The notes: generated by a model not told the origin, from the sequence alone. DNA of 64,000 nucleotides from Chryseobacterium sp. Leaf201 (GCF_001421435.1 NZ_LMKA01000002.1:1-64000), one strand, 5' to 3'. Positions 35,924 through 45,791 are shown, counted from the first letter of the stretch. Numbers and translations are program-made.

Positions 35924-35955
35924 CAAAAACTTCCCAAACTTAATGTTTGGGAAGT
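35924..35955 (-). terminator. Terminator of the TPR gene
   Basis: Perfect 11-bp stem ACTTCCCAAAC/GTTTGGGAAGT (35929-35939 and 35945-35955) followed by TTTTTG on the minus strand, 22 bases after the stop. Confidence 0.85.
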
Positions 35956-35977
35956 CAATATTATAATAAGACTAAAA

Positions 35978-37627
35978 TTATTTATTAATCTCAGCGTTCA
36001 GTTTTACGGCATCCTGATACGTAGGATCCAACTGTACTGATTTTGCTACATATTCTTTGGCTTTTGCCTGATCAGAATCTTTAGACAGATAAGCTACTGC
36101 AAAATAAGCATACGCTAATGTCTGCTTGTTGGCCTCAACTTCTGCAGGTTTTACCGTGCTGATATACTTTTCATAAGCCATTTTAGCGGCATCATTGTTA
36201 GCTGCCTGCTGATAAGAATATCCTAAGCTGTAATATCCGGGAGCCCAGTCAGGAAGAAGCGCATTCATCTTCTGCCATGTCATAATAGCCCCGTTCCAGT
36301 TTTTTGCGTCCTGATATGCAGTTGCCAGCTTAAACAGTGAATCTGAATCCTGAGCATTGGCTGCTACCTTCTGTTTCAGACCTTCAATTGTCGGGTTTGT
36401 AGGCCCGGCATCTACATCAGACTGAGAAGCTCCGCCTCCTGCAATTTTCACCAATTCCATATCCCACTTCAGGGTTTCGTCTTTTGCTGCTTTTGCAATT
36501 CCTACTTTCTGCTGTGCTTCAGTCATTAAAGCAGTTTTTTTAGCTGCATCCTTTTCTGTTTTTGCCAGACCGGCAGCAATTAGCCCCTGTAATCCCTGAT
36601 CGGCAGGCTGAACTCTTGATTTTTCTGCCTGTGAAATGAAATTATCAAGGTTTTGCTTTGCTTCTGCATAGTTTCCGTCCGCATACAACTGATAAGCTCT
36701 TAACTTAAATTTAATAGGATCATTGATCTTATCAAAGATTTTATCTAACACCTGCTTAGAGTTTGCATAATCTTCATTGGTAAAATAAAGCTTGGCAATC
36801 TCTAATTGAGTGTAAGGATCTTCATCAGCATATTTCGTGTAATTGATCAAATCCTGAGTCGCTTTTGCATTCTGCTGGTATCTGATATCATATGCTGCCA
36901 AGGCCTTATAAGCCGGTGCATACGTCGGATCAGTAGCAATTGCTTTGTCTATGCTTGTTTTAGCCTGCTGCCATTGTTGTGCTGCCATCCATAATGTCCC
37001 GATTCTTGTATATACGGAAGCTTTATTCTTCGCTAAAGGAAGTGCCTTGTCATACGCAGTCATAGCGTCTCCTGGCATTCTCTTTAATCTGTATGCATCA
37101 CCCAGTGTATAGTAGTAATATGCAGGAACTTCTTTTCTCTGAGCTCTTTCGATGGCTTTATTCAGAAACTGAATGGCAAGATCAGGAGAGTTGTTCTTTT
37201 CAAATAATGTCAAAGCTTCAGCAGCCCTGAACAATACTTCTGCATCTTTCTCTCTTGAATCACTTACAATCTTCTGAATTTCAGCAATTGCATTCTTATC
37301 ACCTTTTCCAAGTTTAACCGTTGCTAAACCAATTTTATTTAAATAACTTTTGCTGTCTGCAGCAATACCTTTATTAAAGCTGTCGGTTGCTGCCGCAAAA
37401 TCAGGCTCACCCTGCTTTAAGTAAGTATTTCCTAAGTAAAAATAATTCTCAGCAGTTGGTGCTGAAGCAATCATGTTCGTAAAATTAGTTTTTGCCTGGG
37501 CATACTTGTCGCTATCCATACTGTTAATTCCATCCTGTACCGTCTGTGCAAAAGCAAAGTTGGTAAAAAACACCACAGCTGCTCCAAAAGCAATCTTTTT
37601 TACATTCATATTCATTATATCTTTCAT
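35978..37627 (-). CDS. Exported TPR-repeat protein
   Basis: About 549 residues from the chosen ATG at 37627; ATGs at 37648, 37615 and 37609 are alternatives. A signal peptide (VKKIAFGAAVVFFTNFAFAQ) is followed by at least ten TPR-like helical pairs, for example AENYFYLGNTYLKQGEPDFA, AYYYYTLGDAYRLKRMPGDA and WAPGYYSLGYSYQQAANNDA. TPR arrays mediate protein contacts, here in the periplasm. It is 88 bases after the PstS-like gene on the same strand, in the exbB-exbD-tonB neighbourhood. A structural role beside the energy-transducing complex is an inference. Confidence 0.88.
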   Translation of the reverse strand: MKDIMNMNVKKIAFGAAVVFFTNFAFAQTVQDGINSMDSDKYAQAKTNFTNMIASAPTAENYFYLGNTYLKQGEPDFAAATDSFNKGIAADSKSYLNKIGLATVKLGKGDKNAIAEIQKIVSDSREKDAEVLFRAAEALTLFEKNNSPDLAIQFLNKAIERAQRKEVPAYYYYTLGDAYRLKRMPGDAMTAYDKALPLAKNKASVYTRIGTLWMAAQQWQQAKTSIDKAIATDPTYAPAYKALAAYDIRYQQNAKATQDLINYTKYADEDPYTQLEIAKLYFTNEDYANSKQVLDKIFDKINDPIKFKLRAYQLYADGNYAEAKQNLDNFISQAEKSRVQPADQGLQGLIAAGLAKTEKDAAKKTALMTEAQQKVGIAKAAKDETLKWDMELVKIAGGGASQSDVDAGPTNPTIEGLKQKVAANAQDSDSLFKLATAYQDAKNWNGAIMTWQKMNALLPDWAPGYYSLGYSYQQAANNDAAKMAYEKYISTVKPAEVEANKQTLAYAYFAVAYLSKDSDQAKAKEYVAKSVQLDPTYQDAVKLNAEINK

Positions 37628-37715
37628 TTTTTTATTTATAATTGACATTATATGTCCACAATTTCCAGACCAAAATAATATATTTATCTGGGTTACAGAT
37701 ACACTTTAATACTTT

Positions 37716-38588
37716 TTAACGCATTTGGACTTCTCTTCTGTAGATATTGTAAGGCTGCAAACCTTCTTTTTCCACAATCATCTGTCCCAGCTGCGTACAT
37801 GAATACCTGATGAACCCATTAGCTAGATTAAAATTTCCCTCATTAGTTAAAAAGTACAGAACTCTTGTGAAAGGATAATTCATCGTTCGCAGGTTTCCGG
37901 CATCTGCTGTATACTGTTTGCCTTTGTATTCAACAGGCAGAATCTTAACCATACTTTTCAGCTTTTCAGACTCTTTGTCATAGGGGCGGCTGAATGTATT
38001 AAGGCCGATAACACCTATTTTACCGGGATATTTATTAAGATCTTCAATGACATTCTTACTTCCGGGAATAATGGAAAACTTCAACTCCTTGGGCTGTTTT
38101 TTAAGCTTTTGGGCTATAAAATTCAGATTGCTGGAATTGGCTCCGTCAAAAATAAAAGCTTTATCATCAGACTGCATTCCCTGTGTTATTTCTTCTATGG
38201 AAATACTTTCTCTTGGTGAATCTTTAGGAACAACAAAAATAACGGCATCTGCCGCAAATTTCGCAGGCAGGAATTTCAGGTCTACCTGTTCTTCGTATGA
38301 CTTTATTTCTTCTGCTGACAGATCTCTGGACATTACGATGATCTTTGCCTTATCTTTAAGCAAATCCAGAAAGCCTAAATCTTCCTTTTTGGTTACTACT
38401 TTAATTTTGGTTTCGGGATAATTGATCATATATCCTTCTGCCAAAGCTTCGGTAACACTTTTAAAGGATTCATCGGTAAGAATCGTCATTTCCCCTTTAT
38501 GGTAAGACGGTGATTTTTCTTCTTTTTTACAGGCTGTTGCTATAATACTGAGGAAAAACAGCATGATAATTTTAGCACTATTTTTCAT
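37716..38588 (-). CDS. PstS-like substrate-binding lipoprotein
   Basis: A 290-residue lipoprotein (signal peptide ending TAC, Cys20 lipidated). It has the periplasmic binding-protein fold of the phosphate-binding family: EMTILTDESFKSVTEALAEG, VMSRDLSAEEIKSYEE, FAADAVIFVVPKDSP and GKIGVIGLNTFSR. No PstCAB genes are adjacent, so phosphate transport is not supported by context. It overlaps the preceding 65-residue gene by 11 bases and precedes the TPR gene. Its ligand is unknown. Confidence 0.85.
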   Translation of the reverse strand: MKNSAKIIMLFFLSIIATACKKEEKSPSYHKGEMTILTDESFKSVTEALAEGYMINYPETKIKVVTKKEDLGFLDLLKDKAKIIVMSRDLSAEEIKSYEEQVDLKFLPAKFAADAVIFVVPKDSPRESISIEEITQGMQSDDKAFIFDGANSSNLNFIAQKLKKQPKELKFSIIPGSKNVIEDLNKYPGKIGVIGLNTFSRPYDKESEKLKSMVKILPVEYKGKQYTADAGNLRTMNYPFTRVLYFLTNEGNFNLANGFIRYSCTQLGQMIVEKEGLQPYNIYRREVQMR

Positions 38589-38775
38589 CTCCCGAGTTTT
38601 TTATTCTTGTTACTGCCCTGTAAATTCTAAAAAGTCCGTAAAGGATAAGCAAAACACCCAGTGCGTATGCGATACCCGGTTCCAGAACTGTAAAGAAGAA
38701 CTTATAAAGCATCACTACAACTCCCAGAACAATATAAAACAATCCCGTAATCAGGGATAACCAATTGAACATCAT
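38578..38775 (-). CDS. Small two-helix membrane protein
   Basis: A 65-residue protein with two hydrophobic helices (WLSLITGLFYIVLGVVVML, about 5-23, and GIAYALGVLLILYGLFRIY, about 34-52) and a basic tail. It is not a shadow: it starts 80 bases after the tonB operon ends, is followed without gap by the PstS-like gene (11-base overlap), and the composition fits a membrane protein. The function is unknown. Confidence 0.7.
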   Translation of the reverse strand: MMFNWLSLITGLFYIVLGVVVMLYKFFFTVLEPGIAYALGVLLILYGLFRIYRAVTRIKNSGDEK

Positions 38776-38792
38776 ATAGCAAAAATACCAAA

Positions 38793-38824
38793 AAAAATAA
38801 AAAGGGAAGCATATGCTTCCCTTT
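38793..38824 (-). terminator. Terminator of the exbB-exbD-exbD-tonB operon
   Basis: A 24-bp perfect palindrome (38801-38824, core GGGAAGCATATGCTTCCC) is followed by T-rich sequence on the minus strand, 31 bases after the tonB stop. Confidence 0.8.
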
Positions 38825-38855
38825 TTTAATATTATTTAAAGATAATTTATTATAA

Positions 38856-39698
38856 TTAACCTTCAAAGTTCATAGTCAGAGGTAATCTGAATCTGTAACG
38901 TACAGACTGCCCGTTGATTTTAGCAGGCGTCCATTTGTTTTTAATAGATTTGATTGTCCTGATCGCTTCAGAATTAAAATCTGAATTTCCTCCGGAAGCC
39001 TTAACGTCTGTAATACTTCCGTCTCTTTCTACTACGAAAGTGATTTCAGTTTTCACGGTACCTTCGTCTCCGTTCATCGCAGAACCGTCAAAGTTACTTG
39101 AAACTTTATTTCTGAAGGCATTAATACCTCCAGGGAATTCCGCAGTCTGCTCAACCTCGGTATATACCTGGTTTTCATTTACCTGTGGCTTAACTTCTGC
39201 TGTTGAAGTTCTGGTACCGGTAGATGGCGGTGGCGGCGGTGGTGTATAAGCCGGAGCTTTTACCCCTTCCTGTGCTACCAGACCTGTCTGTGTTTCCAAC
39301 TGCTTGGAAATCGGAGGTGGCGGCGTTTCAATTTTAGGAGCTTTTACAGGCTCCGGAACTACGTTCTGGATCACCTCAATTTTCTCCTCCTCTTTTGGTG
39401 GAGGTGGTGGAGGTGGTTCTTCTTCTTTCGGCTGCTCGATAATTCTATCTTCCTGAAGAATCTCTACTAAATCTGCCTTAACCTCTTGTGGAGGTGGTTC
39501 AGTAAGTCTCTTGATTGTAAGATAAATAAAAGGAGACAAAGCCGCAACAAGGAATAATGCTGTCCCAACAATAAAAGATTTTGTCAGAAGCCTAGGGTAC
39601 TGATTTCTTAAATCGTATGCACCATATTCTTTGTTTCTATTTTCAAATACAATCTCATCTAAAGTAAGATTAGAATCGTACGCATTTTCGTTTGCCAT
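38856..39698 (-). CDS. TonB-family energy transducer
   Basis: A 280-residue protein. The N-terminal cytoplasmic part starts LTLDEIVFENRNKEYGAYDL, and a transmembrane helix lies at about 36-58 (FIVGTALFLVAALSPFIYLTI). A long periplasmic proline-rich spacer follows (runs of 5-6 prolines near 94-101, 126-129 and 153-158). The C-terminal TonB domain (about 185-280) includes GTVKTEITFVVERDGSITDV and SVRYRFRLPLTMNFEG. It passes proton-motive energy from ExbB/ExbD to outer-membrane receptors. Last gene of the operon, 23 bases after exbD. Confidence 0.93.
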   Translation of the reverse strand: MANENAYDSNLTLDEIVFENRNKEYGAYDLRNQYPRLLTKSFIVGTALFLVAALSPFIYLTIKRLTEPPPQEVKADLVEILQEDRIIEQPKEEEPPPPPPPKEEEKIEVIQNVVPEPVKAPKIETPPPPISKQLETQTGLVAQEGVKAPAYTPPPPPPSTGTRTSTAEVKPQVNENQVYTEVEQTAEFPGGINAFRNKVSSNFDGSAMNGDEGTVKTEITFVVERDGSITDVKASGGNSDFNSEAIRTIKSIKNKWTPAKINGQSVRYRFRLPLTMNFEG

Positions 39699-39721
39699 AG
39701 ATTTACAATTTTATGGTTAAT

Positions 39722-40297
39722 TTACTTTGTTGCCGGCGCTGCAGCAGCTGCTCCGGAGTTACCTACTTTTCTATCATAAATGGCTTTTTCCCAAGGCTTG
39801 AGATCAGTAACTCCGTACTGCTCACTCTTTGTAATGGCCATTTCATCAAGAATATCAACAAAGTTTTTATATACAGCATCGTCAGTCGGTTTGATAATCA
39901 CCGTAAATTTGGTTCTATCTGCCGCATTTGCTTTTGCCTGCTCAATAACCTTTCTGATTCCTTCTCTGTCGAAAGAAGTTTCATTAAGCGTCTGGTCCGT
40001 TAAAGACGTATTGTCCTGCTGGTGCCAGAAAATCTTATTGTCTTTCCCTAACAACAAAGAGATAGAGTTTGAAAGTTTAATTTCCGTTGGAGGTGGTTTT
40101 ATTTTATCATCTTTCGGTTTAGCCGGAAGACCCAAATCCATCACATTCGGTTTAGAGAATGTAGTTGTGAACATAAAGAAGGTAATCAATAGAAAACCCA
40201 AGTCCACCATCGGAGTCATATCGACTCTGGTACTCTGTTTCTTGGAACGTACCTTCCCGCCTTTGGCGCCCTTTTCCTGTACTTGTACTTCTGCCAT
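39722..40297 (-). CDS. ExbD-type biopolymer transport protein (second copy)
   Basis: A 191-residue protein with one transmembrane helix (VDLGFLLITFFMFTTTFSKP, about 31-50) that carries the conserved proton-path Asp32. A periplasmic domain follows, with the distal motif YGVTDLKPWEKA. It lies 12 bases after the first exbD. It works with ExbB and TonB in the inner membrane. The C-terminal tail is Ala-rich. The same motif recurs in the orphan ExbD at 56207. Confidence 0.93.
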   Translation of the reverse strand: MAEVQVQEKGAKGGKVRSKKQSTRVDMTPMVDLGFLLITFFMFTTTFSKPNVMDLGLPAKPKDDKIKPPPTEIKLSNSISLLLGKDNKIFWHQQDNTSLTDQTLNETSFDREGIRKVIEQAKANAADRTKFTVIIKPTDDAVYKNFVDILDEMAITKSEQYGVTDLKPWEKAIYDRKVGNSGAAAAAPATK

Positions 40298-40309
40298 TTC
40301 TAAATGATA

Positions 40310-40918
40310 TTATTCATTAGGTTTACCTTCTTGTGATGTAATCAACCAAAATTTAAGAAAATCAATATCTCTTAAACCCTCAAACAGGCTTTTAACTTTT
40401 GGATATTCAGTAGTAACGTCACCCTTAATCGCTAACTTATATTCAGGATTCACGCTTAAACTTTCTTTTACCCAATCCACTAATTGCTTATTTGTACTAT
40501 CCATAGGAATCCCTGTAGGACTCTTGAAATTCTTCTGCTCGTCATCTGGCAAATCAAGATAGCTCTTGAGCTGGTTCATAGGAACCCCAATAGCCTGTAC
40601 TTTCTGAAATGCAACTTTTTCGTTATTGTCAAAAGTAACCCCGTACTTTTTACCCATATTTTCCAAAAGCTGTACTCTCTCTGATGCATTTTCTACCGGC
40701 TGGAAATAAAATTTTCCGTCCGGAGTAGCGTTGATGGTCATCAAGCTGGCATCAGGAAGTAACTTCTCTGATATTGAAGATGGCGGTTTGATCTGCTCCA
40801 CGTCAGGTTTTTTAAACTGAGTGGTCAAGATAAAGAATGTAAGCAGTAGGAATGCAACGTCACACATCGCCGTCATATCCGTAACTACTCCATGTCTTTT
40901 TGGTTTGACTCTCGCCAT
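40310..40918 (-). CDS. ExbD-type biopolymer transport protein (first copy)
   Basis: A 202-residue ExbD-like protein with one transmembrane helix (CDVAFLLLTFFILTTQFKKP, about 19-38) and Asp20 in the proton path. The periplasmic part (YLDLPDDEQKNF, YKLAIKGDVTTEYPKV and FLKFWLITSQEGKP) differs from that of the second copy. Second gene of the operon, 58 bases after exbB. Two dissimilar ExbDs may form mixed rods in one complex. Confidence 0.92.
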   Translation of the reverse strand: MARVKPKRHGVVTDMTAMCDVAFLLLTFFILTTQFKKPDVEQIKPPSSISEKLLPDASLMTINATPDGKFYFQPVENASERVQLLENMGKKYGVTFDNNEKVAFQKVQAIGVPMNQLKSYLDLPDDEQKNFKSPTGIPMDSTNKQLVDWVKESLSVNPEYKLAIKGDVTTEYPKVKSLFEGLRDIDFLKFWLITSQEGKPNE

Positions 40919-40976
40919 TATTATTAATAATTTTTAATTAAACTTCTGTTACTTAATACAAATTCCCTGCTGATTC

Positions 40977-41840
40977 TTAGTTGAATTCAGCGAAAGACTG
41001 CTGGATGCTCATTGCGATCTCGTCGATCTTATAAGTCAATCCGTCAATTTTAGAAGTAAAGTAGTTGTAAAGCATGATCGCGATTGCTGAAGTACCAATA
41101 CCTAACGCCGTGTTGATCAAGGCCTCAGAAATACCGGTAGAAAGTGCAGCTGCATCCGGAGTACCTCCTCCTGAACCTAATGCAAAGAATGCCTTGATCA
41201 TCCCGATTACCGTTCCAAGTAGTGCAATTAGGGTAGCAACAGTACCTAGTGTAGAAAGGATCATCATATTTTTCTCAAGCATTGGCATCTCAAGTGTTGT
41301 AGCTTCTTCGATTGCTTTGTTAAGCGCTACCATTTTCTGCTCTTTGTTTAATGTTGTGTCATGAGACAAAGCTTTGTAAGTCGTAAGACCTTCTTTCACT
41401 ACATTACCAACAGAACCCTGCTGTCTGTCGCACTCTTCTAAAGCTTCATCAACTTTGTTCTGGTTAAGCAAGCTTCTTACCTGTACAACGAAGTTGTCTA
41501 AGTTACCTTTTCCGGCAGCTTTGCTAAGCACGAAATATCTTTCAAAAGAGAAAACCACTACCGTAAGCATGAAAGTGATCAGGATCGGTACAATTACCCC
41601 TCCTTTGTAGATAATTCCCAAGAACGAATCCGGGTGAATGTCTTTTCCTTCAACATCGGAGAAAGCTACAGACGCCGCACCTAATTTGTCAGCATCTTTA
41701 AAGTTCCCCGGGCTCCCCAAGACGAATAAATAAATACAAATTCCTATAGCTAAGATGATAGGAATAATAACAGCTGGATTTAAACCTCCCGCCTTTCTAG
41801 CAACTAATTGCTCATCATTTTTTGAAACATTCATTTCCAT
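40977..41840 (-). CDS. MotA/TolQ/ExbB proton channel protein
   Basis: A 287-residue inner-membrane protein with hydrophobic segments at about 21-44, 78-98, 192-215 and 240-260. The C-terminal MotA/TolQ core has MLEKNMMILSTLGTVATLIA, then LLGTVIGMIKAF and LINTALGIGTSAIAIMLYNY. It forms the pentameric channel that powers TonB. It is the first gene of exbB-exbD-exbD-tonB. The N-terminal extra helix (about 21-44) is typical of Bacteroidota proteins. Confidence 0.94.
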   Translation of the reverse strand: MEMNVSKNDEQLVARKAGGLNPAVIIPIILAIGICIYLFVLGSPGNFKDADKLGAASVAFSDVEGKDIHPDSFLGIIYKGGVIVPILITFMLTVVVFSFERYFVLSKAAGKGNLDNFVVQVRSLLNQNKVDEALEECDRQQGSVGNVVKEGLTTYKALSHDTTLNKEQKMVALNKAIEEATTLEMPMLEKNMMILSTLGTVATLIALLGTVIGMIKAFFALGSGGGTPDAAALSTGISEALINTALGIGTSAIAIMLYNYFTSKIDGLTYKIDEIAMSIQQSFAEFN

Positions 41841-41872
41841 ATTTAACTAAATTATATTGTTTTAAAATTTTA

Positions 41873-41880
41873 CAAATGTA
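41873..41880 (-). promoter_or_regulatory. Candidate -7 element of the exbB operon
   Basis: TACATTTG on the minus strand matches TAnnTTTG, 32 bases before the exbB ATG. A second candidate, TATTTTTG, is at 41890-41897; choosing between them needs transcript ends. The rest of 41898-42078 is AT-rich with no gene. Confidence 0.45.
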
Positions 41881-42078
41881 AATTAAAGGCAAAAATAATT
41901 AAAATACAATAGTCTCAAATAACATTTTATTTTTTTTTGACAATGAAATTTTAATACGCTTTCGATATTATAATTATTTTAACTTTTATTGGTAATATTC
42001 CCTAATTTGGGTGTTTATGTTAAAAATTCAAAAAAAATTCACACTTATTTTTCTTAAATCCCCAATGTTAACTTTCTT

Positions 42079-44934
42079 TTAAATTACGATATTCACAATT
42101 CTGTGAGGCACTACAATGATTTTTTTCGGTGCTTTACCCTCCAGAATCTGCAGGATTTTTTCATCTTTAAGCACTATTTCTTCCACTTCTTTAGCCGAAA
42201 ACTGTGCCGGAAGCGACAACTTGAACTTTGTTTTGCCGTTTATGCTTACCGGATACTCTATTTCATCTTCTACCAGATAGTCTTCGTTCAAAACCGGAAA
42301 CTTTTCAAACTCGATAGATTCCTTATGGCCTAATAAACTCCACAGCTCTTCACAGATGTGCGGAGCATACGGCGAAATGATAACGGCTAAAGGTTCTAAA
42401 ATATTGCGTTTGCTGCATTTTATTTTTTGCAGTTCGTTCACAGCAATCATAAATGACGATACGGAGGTATTGAAAGAAAAGTTTTCGATATCATACACTA
42501 CCTTCTTTATTAGGGTGTGCAATACTTTATATTCCGCTTTCGTCGGTTCCGCCTCTGACACTTCAAAAACTTCGCCATTAAAGTATAAGTTCCAGAATTT
42601 CTTCAGAAATCCGTACACTCCGCTTAGTCCCTGTGTATTCCATGGCTTAGATTGCTCCAACGGACCAAGGAACATTTCATACAGCCTCAAACCGTCTGCT
42701 CCGTACTCTTCACAGATATCATCAGGATTGACTACATTGTATTTTGACTTGGACATTTTTTCCACTTCACGGCCTGTAATGTATTTTCCGTCTTCCAGAA
42801 TAAATTCTGCCTCTGCATAATCCGGTCTCCAGGCTTTGAAAGCTTCCGTGTCTAATTCATCGGATGTTCCTTTTAATAAAGATACATCAACGTGGATTTG
42901 TTGGGTCTCGTAATCTTTTGCTAAATTTTTGGATACATATTGACTTGTTCCGGCAACTCTGTATACAAAAGCACTCATCCCCAAAATCATCCCCTGATTG
43001 ATCAGTTTCTGGAAAGGCTCATCATTATTTATATATTCCCTGTCTTTTAAGAACATATTCCAGAAACGGGAATACAATAGATGGCCGGTGGCATGTTCAC
43101 TTCCCCCGATGTATAAATCTACCTGTCCCCAGTAATCAGCTGTTTCTTTTTTAACAAAAACATTGTCATTATGGGAATCCATATACCTCAGGAAATACCA
43201 TGAGCTTCCTGCCCATCCGGGCATGGTAGACAACTCTAACGGGAACACTGTTTTTCCGTCAATCAAATCGGTGTCGACTACTTTGCGGTTTGCTTCATCC
43301 CAGGCAAACGATTTTGCATTTCCCAACGGCGGATCTCCGTCTTCTGTCGGTAAGTATTTTTCAACTTCCGGAAGTTCCAGCGGCAATGCTGAAGCCGGCA
43401 AAGTATACGGCATCCCATCTTTATAATAAACAGGAACGGGCTCGCCCCAATACCGCTGTCTTGAGAAAATAGCGTCACGCTGTCTGTAATTCGTGGTTCC
43501 CTGACCGATTCCTTTTTTCTCAATGGTAGCAATGATCATCAATTTTGCTTCTTCATAGCTCAGTCCGTTCAGAAAATCAGAATTGACGCAGGTACTCGTT
43601 TTGGAATCAAAGGATTTTTCCTGAATGTCTTCATCCGTTTCAACCACTTTTCTGATCTCCAGATTGAATTTCTTTGCAAATCTGTGATCACGCTCATCAT
43701 GTGCGGGAACGGCCATTACAGCTCCTGTTCCGTAGCCCATTAAAACATAATCCGAAATATAAACCGGCATGCTTTTATTGCTGAACGGATTGGTAGCATA
43801 AGCTCCGATAAAGGCACCTGAAACGTTTTTCACGTCAGACATCCTGTCCCTTTCCGTTTTTTTGGAAGTTTCTTCAATATACTCATCTACCTCAGCTTTC
43901 TGTTCTGCCGTGGTAATGGTTTCCACTAAAGGATGTTCCGGGGCCAGCACCATAAAAGTGGCACCGAAAATAGTATCGGGCCTTGTGGTAAATACTTCTA
44001 TATAATTAACAGATGTCGGCTCGGAGGTGTTTTCATTGTCTTTTGTTGATTCCAGTCCTTCAATCTCAAACCTCACCTGCGCGCCCTGGGATTTCCCGAT
44101 CCAGTATTCCTGGGAATCTTTTAAAGGCTGAGGCCAGTCCAATGTTTTAAGGCCCTGTAACAATCTTTCTGAATAAGCGGAAATCCTCATGCTCCACTGC
44201 ATCATTTTTTTCTGGAAAACCGGGAAACCTCCTCTCTCGGATTTTCCGTCTTTCACCTCATCGTTGGCCAGTACGGTTCCCAAAGCAGGGCACCAGTTTA
44301 CAGTTGTTTCCGCTCTGTAGGCCAGACGGTAATTCAATAAGATATCTTCTTTATCAATTTCACAAGCGGCATTCCATTCTTCTGCCTTAAAATGAAGTTC
44401 TTCATTCTGATTGGCATGTAATCCTTCCGTTCCTTTTAATTCAAAATGACTGATCAGGGTTGATATCGGTTCTGCCCTATCGGTATCTTTATTATACCAT
44501 GAATGGAAAAGTTCAATGAAGATCCACTGTGTCCATTTATAATAGGAAGCATCTGAAGTTCTCAGTTCCCTGCTCCAGTCGAAAGAAAAACCGATCTTTC
44601 TCAGCTGCTCTTCGTATCTCGTAATATTCTGTTCCGTGGTAACGGCAGGATGCTGCCCGGTCTGGATTGCATACTGCTCAGCAGGAAGCCCGAAGCTGTC
44701 ATACCCTACCGGATGAAGAACATTGAACCCCTGATGTCTTTTATACCTCGCATAAATATCAGAGGCAATATATCCAAGCGGATGACCTACGTGGAGGCCC
44801 GCCCCGGATGGATACGGGAACATATCAAGAACATAAAATTTAGGTTTGTCTGTCTTATCGGAAGTTTTATAGGTCTGGTTATCCTCCCAATATTTCTGCC
44901 ACTTTTTTTCTATCTGCTGATGATCGTAAAACAC
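42079..44934 (-). CDS. leuS: Leucine--tRNA ligase
   Basis: A 951-residue class I synthetase. The HIGH-type motif HVGH is at 48-51 ([16 protein letters not shown]). A CP1 editing domain with [15 protein letters not shown] lies near 315-330, and KMSKS is at 726-730, followed by the anticodon-binding helices and a C-terminal domain. The start codon is GTG (44932-44934). The protein is longer than the E. coli enzyme (860) through insertions near 160-215 and 680-720, common in this phylum. Heptad repeats lie directly upstream. Confidence 0.97.
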   Translation of the reverse strand: MFYDHQQIEKKWQKYWEDNQTYKTSDKTDKPKFYVLDMFPYPSGAGLHVGHPLGYIASDIYARYKRHQGFNVLHPVGYDSFGLPAEQYAIQTGQHPAVTTEQNITRYEEQLRKIGFSFDWSRELRTSDASYYKWTQWIFIELFHSWYNKDTDRAEPISTLISHFELKGTEGLHANQNEELHFKAEEWNAACEIDKEDILLNYRLAYRAETTVNWCPALGTVLANDEVKDGKSERGGFPVFQKKMMQWSMRISAYSERLLQGLKTLDWPQPLKDSQEYWIGKSQGAQVRFEIEGLESTKDNENTSEPTSVNYIEVFTTRPDTIFGATFMVLAPEHPLVETITTAEQKAEVDEYIEETSKKTERDRMSDVKNVSGAFIGAYATNPFSNKSMPVYISDYVLMGYGTGAVMAVPAHDERDHRFAKKFNLEIRKVVETDEDIQEKSFDSKTSTCVNSDFLNGLSYEEAKLMIIATIEKKGIGQGTTNYRQRDAIFSRQRYWGEPVPVYYKDGMPYTLPASALPLELPEVEKYLPTEDGDPPLGNAKSFAWDEANRKVVDTDLIDGKTVFPLELSTMPGWAGSSWYFLRYMDSHNDNVFVKKETADYWGQVDLYIGGSEHATGHLLYSRFWNMFLKDREYINNDEPFQKLINQGMILGMSAFVYRVAGTSQYVSKNLAKDYETQQIHVDVSLLKGTSDELDTEAFKAWRPDYAEAEFILEDGKYITGREVEKMSKSKYNVVNPDDICEEYGADGLRLYEMFLGPLEQSKPWNTQGLSGVYGFLKKFWNLYFNGEVFEVSEAEPTKAEYKVLHTLIKKVVYDIENFSFNTSVSSFMIAVNELQKIKCSKRNILEPLAVIISPYAPHICEELWSLLGHKESIEFEKFPVLNEDYLVEDEIEYPVSINGKTKFKLSLPAQFSAKEVEEIVLKDEKILQILEGKAPKKIIVVPHRIVNIVI

Positions 44935-44941
44935 TTTTTAT

Positions 44942-44968
44942 ATTTAGATATTAGATGTTAGAATTAGA
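44942..44968 (-). repeat. TCTAANN heptanucleotide array before leuS
   Basis: On the minus strand four consecutive units read TCTAAT, TCTAACA, TCTAATA and TCTAAAT and end 7 bases before the leuS GTG. The same unit recurs before aspS at 16383-16417. Confidence 0.85.
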
Positions 44969-45065
44969 TATCGGACTTAAAATTTCTTTAACTCCAAAAA
45001 TCAGGATTCACAAAAATAATGATTTTAAAAGAAATGGAAATTTAATTTTGGATTAAATATGATAA

Positions 45066-45095
45066 AACAAAAAAATCCCATCCGGAGATGAGATT
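45066..45095 (-). terminator. Terminator of the lipocalin-like gene
   Basis: Minus strand: stem AATCTCATC/GATGGGATT (one U-G pair) with a TCCG loop (45074-45095) followed by a T run. Confidence 0.75.
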
Positions 45096-45121
45096 GTATA
45101 TTGTTTATAAATAACCTGATC

Positions 45122-45598
45122 TTACTGAGGTATTCTTTTCAATGTAAAGGTCTCAGAATGAAATTCCGTAGGATCTGTTGTATCTTCAAAAGAGACATTT
45201 AAAGTGGTGTCATTAAGCAATGTTACTTTTCCTTTGCCCGGCTCTACAATTCCCTGGTATTTAACCTGGATCGCCTTACTGTCTCTGTCATAAGTATAGG
45301 TAAAGTTTCTGTCGAAATTAGGTTCACACGTCCCCGGTATTGCACTGTCTCCGTTGTCTGTCCTTTTCCCGGCTGAACCTTCTTTAAATACCCATCGTGA
45401 TGTTTTCTGGCATGTGGTGTCATAAGAAATACCATCAGAAACAGGCGTACCTCCTATAGGAACAATTGTAACGACTTTCTTTATAGGCTGCCATGTCCCG
45501 ACAATAGGATATTCTATGGTATTATCATTGTCATCGTTATCACATCCGGTAGCAACGAATAATGATAAGCCTGCAAACAGTAATGCTAATTTCTTCAT
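45122..45598 (-). CDS. Lipocalin-like lipoprotein
   Basis: A 158-residue lipoprotein with a signal peptide ending ATGC (Cys19). After an Asp/Asn-rich linker it has a lipocalin-type beta-barrel opening, YPIVGTWQPIKKVV, with strands SRWVFKEG, FTYTYDRDSKAIQVKYQ, KVTLLNDTTLNVSFEDTTD and ESFTLKRI. Two cysteines (C62 and C91 region) may bond. Such domains are common in Chryseobacterium; the ligand is unknown. Single gene. Confidence 0.8.
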   Translation of the reverse strand: MKKLALLFAGLSLFVATGCDNDDNDNTIEYPIVGTWQPIKKVVTIVPIGGTPVSDGISYDTTCQKTSRWVFKEGSAGKRTDNGDSAIPGTCEPNFDRNFTYTYDRDSKAIQVKYQGIVEPGKGKVTLLNDTTLNVSFEDTTDPTEFHSETFTLKRIPQ

Positions 45599-45739
45599 GT
45601 ATCAAATTTTTGAAGCCCTAAAATTATAATTTTTTTGATGTATTTAATAATTTTTTATCAAAAATTTATAACAAAGCCCTTTATTTTCAAAAATATAACG
45701 TTGAAGGCGTACAATATTACCTCTATTTAATAAATTATG

Positions 45740-45761
45740 AATACAGGAATAAACCTGTATT
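45740..45761. promoter_or_regulatory. Inverted repeat upstream of the acyltransferase promoter
   Basis: Arms AATACAGG and CCTGTATT (45740-45747 and 45754-45761) with a 6-base AATAAA spacer. The right arm ends 13 bases before the -7 box, so it covers the -33 position and could be an operator. A T run typical of a terminator is absent. Confidence 0.4.
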
Positions 45762-45774
45762 CTTTAAAAAAAAC

Positions 45775-45782
45775 TATTTTTG
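45775..45782 (+). promoter_or_regulatory. -7 element of the acyltransferase gene
   Basis: TATTTTTG matches TAnnTTTG and overlaps the first in-frame ATG (45780), so translation must begin downstream, at 45792 or 45798. Confidence 0.5.
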
Positions 45783-45791
45783 CACAAAACA

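Noticed and set aside
37716..38588. Phosphate importer assignment for the PstS-like lipoprotein
   Set aside because: No pstC, pstA, pstB or phoU gene is near and the neighbours belong to the TonB system, so only the fold is claimed.
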